Assembly: GCA_902773415.1 (NCBI GenBank)
Contig: CACYEE010000002.1
Location: 1-22,226, forward strand
Direction of reading: 5' to 3'
Source of the DNA: an uncultured Actinomyces sp.
Lineage (GTDB): Bacteria; Actinomycetota; Actinomycetes; Actinomycetales; Actinomycetaceae
Length of the DNA: 22,226 nucleotides
Shown here: positions 22,177 to 22,226 of the stretch, one piece after another
Layout of the letters: the number at the start of each line of letters is the position of its first letter
Position numbering within the stretch: position 1 is the first letter of the stretch
Notes under the pieces: model-generated
The model's database searches: none
Seen by the model: only the letters and a program-made list of their open reading frames with translations
Told to the model about the DNA's origin: nothing
Position numbers and translations under genes: made by a program

Positions 22177-22226
22177 ATGACCTCGAGGAAGTACGAACGA
22201 AAGTGTGATAGCTGCGGCTATGGCCG
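22177..22226 (+). CDS. Possible start of a gene with a zinc-ribbon N-terminus, cut by the window end
   Basis: An open frame from ATG 22177 reads MTSRKYERKCDSCGYG and runs off the window. The CDSC pair suggests a zinc-ribbon or similar metal-binding N-terminus. There is no ribosome-binding site; instead a palindrome ends at the start codon. Only 16 residues are visible, so neither reality nor function can be settled. Its composition is less GC-rich than the rest of the window. Confidence 0.4.
   Translation, partial: MTSRKYERKCDSCGYG

Overview
The window reads as chromosomal DNA of a high-GC actinobacterium. The evidence is strong G/C at third codon positions, a WhiB Fe-S regulator, a Crp/GlxR-type regulator, and an actinobacterial-type Tad pilus operon next to a DEAD/DEAH helicase. 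An anaerobic (class III) ribonucleotide reductase points to an anaerobic or facultative lifestyle, such as Actinomyces and its relatives, but genus cannot be fixed from this sequence. From memory, the gene order resembles the M. tuberculosis interval Rv3649-Rv3683: helicase, Tad genes, EphE-like hydrolase, nth, crp, whiB4, ponA2, metallophosphoesterase.

Layout. 1-425 (-): 5' part of an unrecognised membrane protein. 772-3444 (-): nrdD-nrdG operon for anaerobic dNTP synthesis. 3732-6353 (+): SftH/MrfA-type DNA repair helicase. 6739-12447 (-): Tad/Flp pilus cluster, read as ssd(cpaE-like)-tadA-tadB-tadC, then a 1.1-kb non-coding gap, then flp-tadE-tadG-like. Most junctions are 4-nt start/stop overlaps, so translation is probably coupled. 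12685-13065 (+): small lipoprotein. 13274-15162 (+): four-TM protein and an alpha/beta hydrolase whose nucleophile position is glycine. 15170-15871 (-): endonuclease III. 15990-16667 (+): Crp/Fnr regulator with a clear terminator. 17211-17729 (-): whiB followed by a 52-residue DUF4177-like gene. 17917-21311 (+): class A penicillin-binding protein and membrane-anchored metallophosphoesterase. 21709-21782 (+): tRNA-Pro(CGG) with a terminator. After it the DNA becomes less GC-rich, and a new reading frame may open at 22177.

Function. The window combines anaerobic nucleotide metabolism, DNA repair (helicase, Nth), assembly of a thin Flp pilus or related secretion apparatus, redox- and cAMP-type regulation, and peptidoglycan synthesis. 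No prepilin peptidase is present, so Flp maturation must be encoded elsewhere.

The most notable unexplained structure is a set of dispersed palindromic repeats found only between genes. One type is about 50 bp and built on AAAAGGGGAC/GTCCCCTTTT. The other is a 31-bp palindrome built on GTATCAA/TTGATAC around GGGGTC/GACCCC. They resemble REP/BIME elements; no associated transposase is visible in the window.
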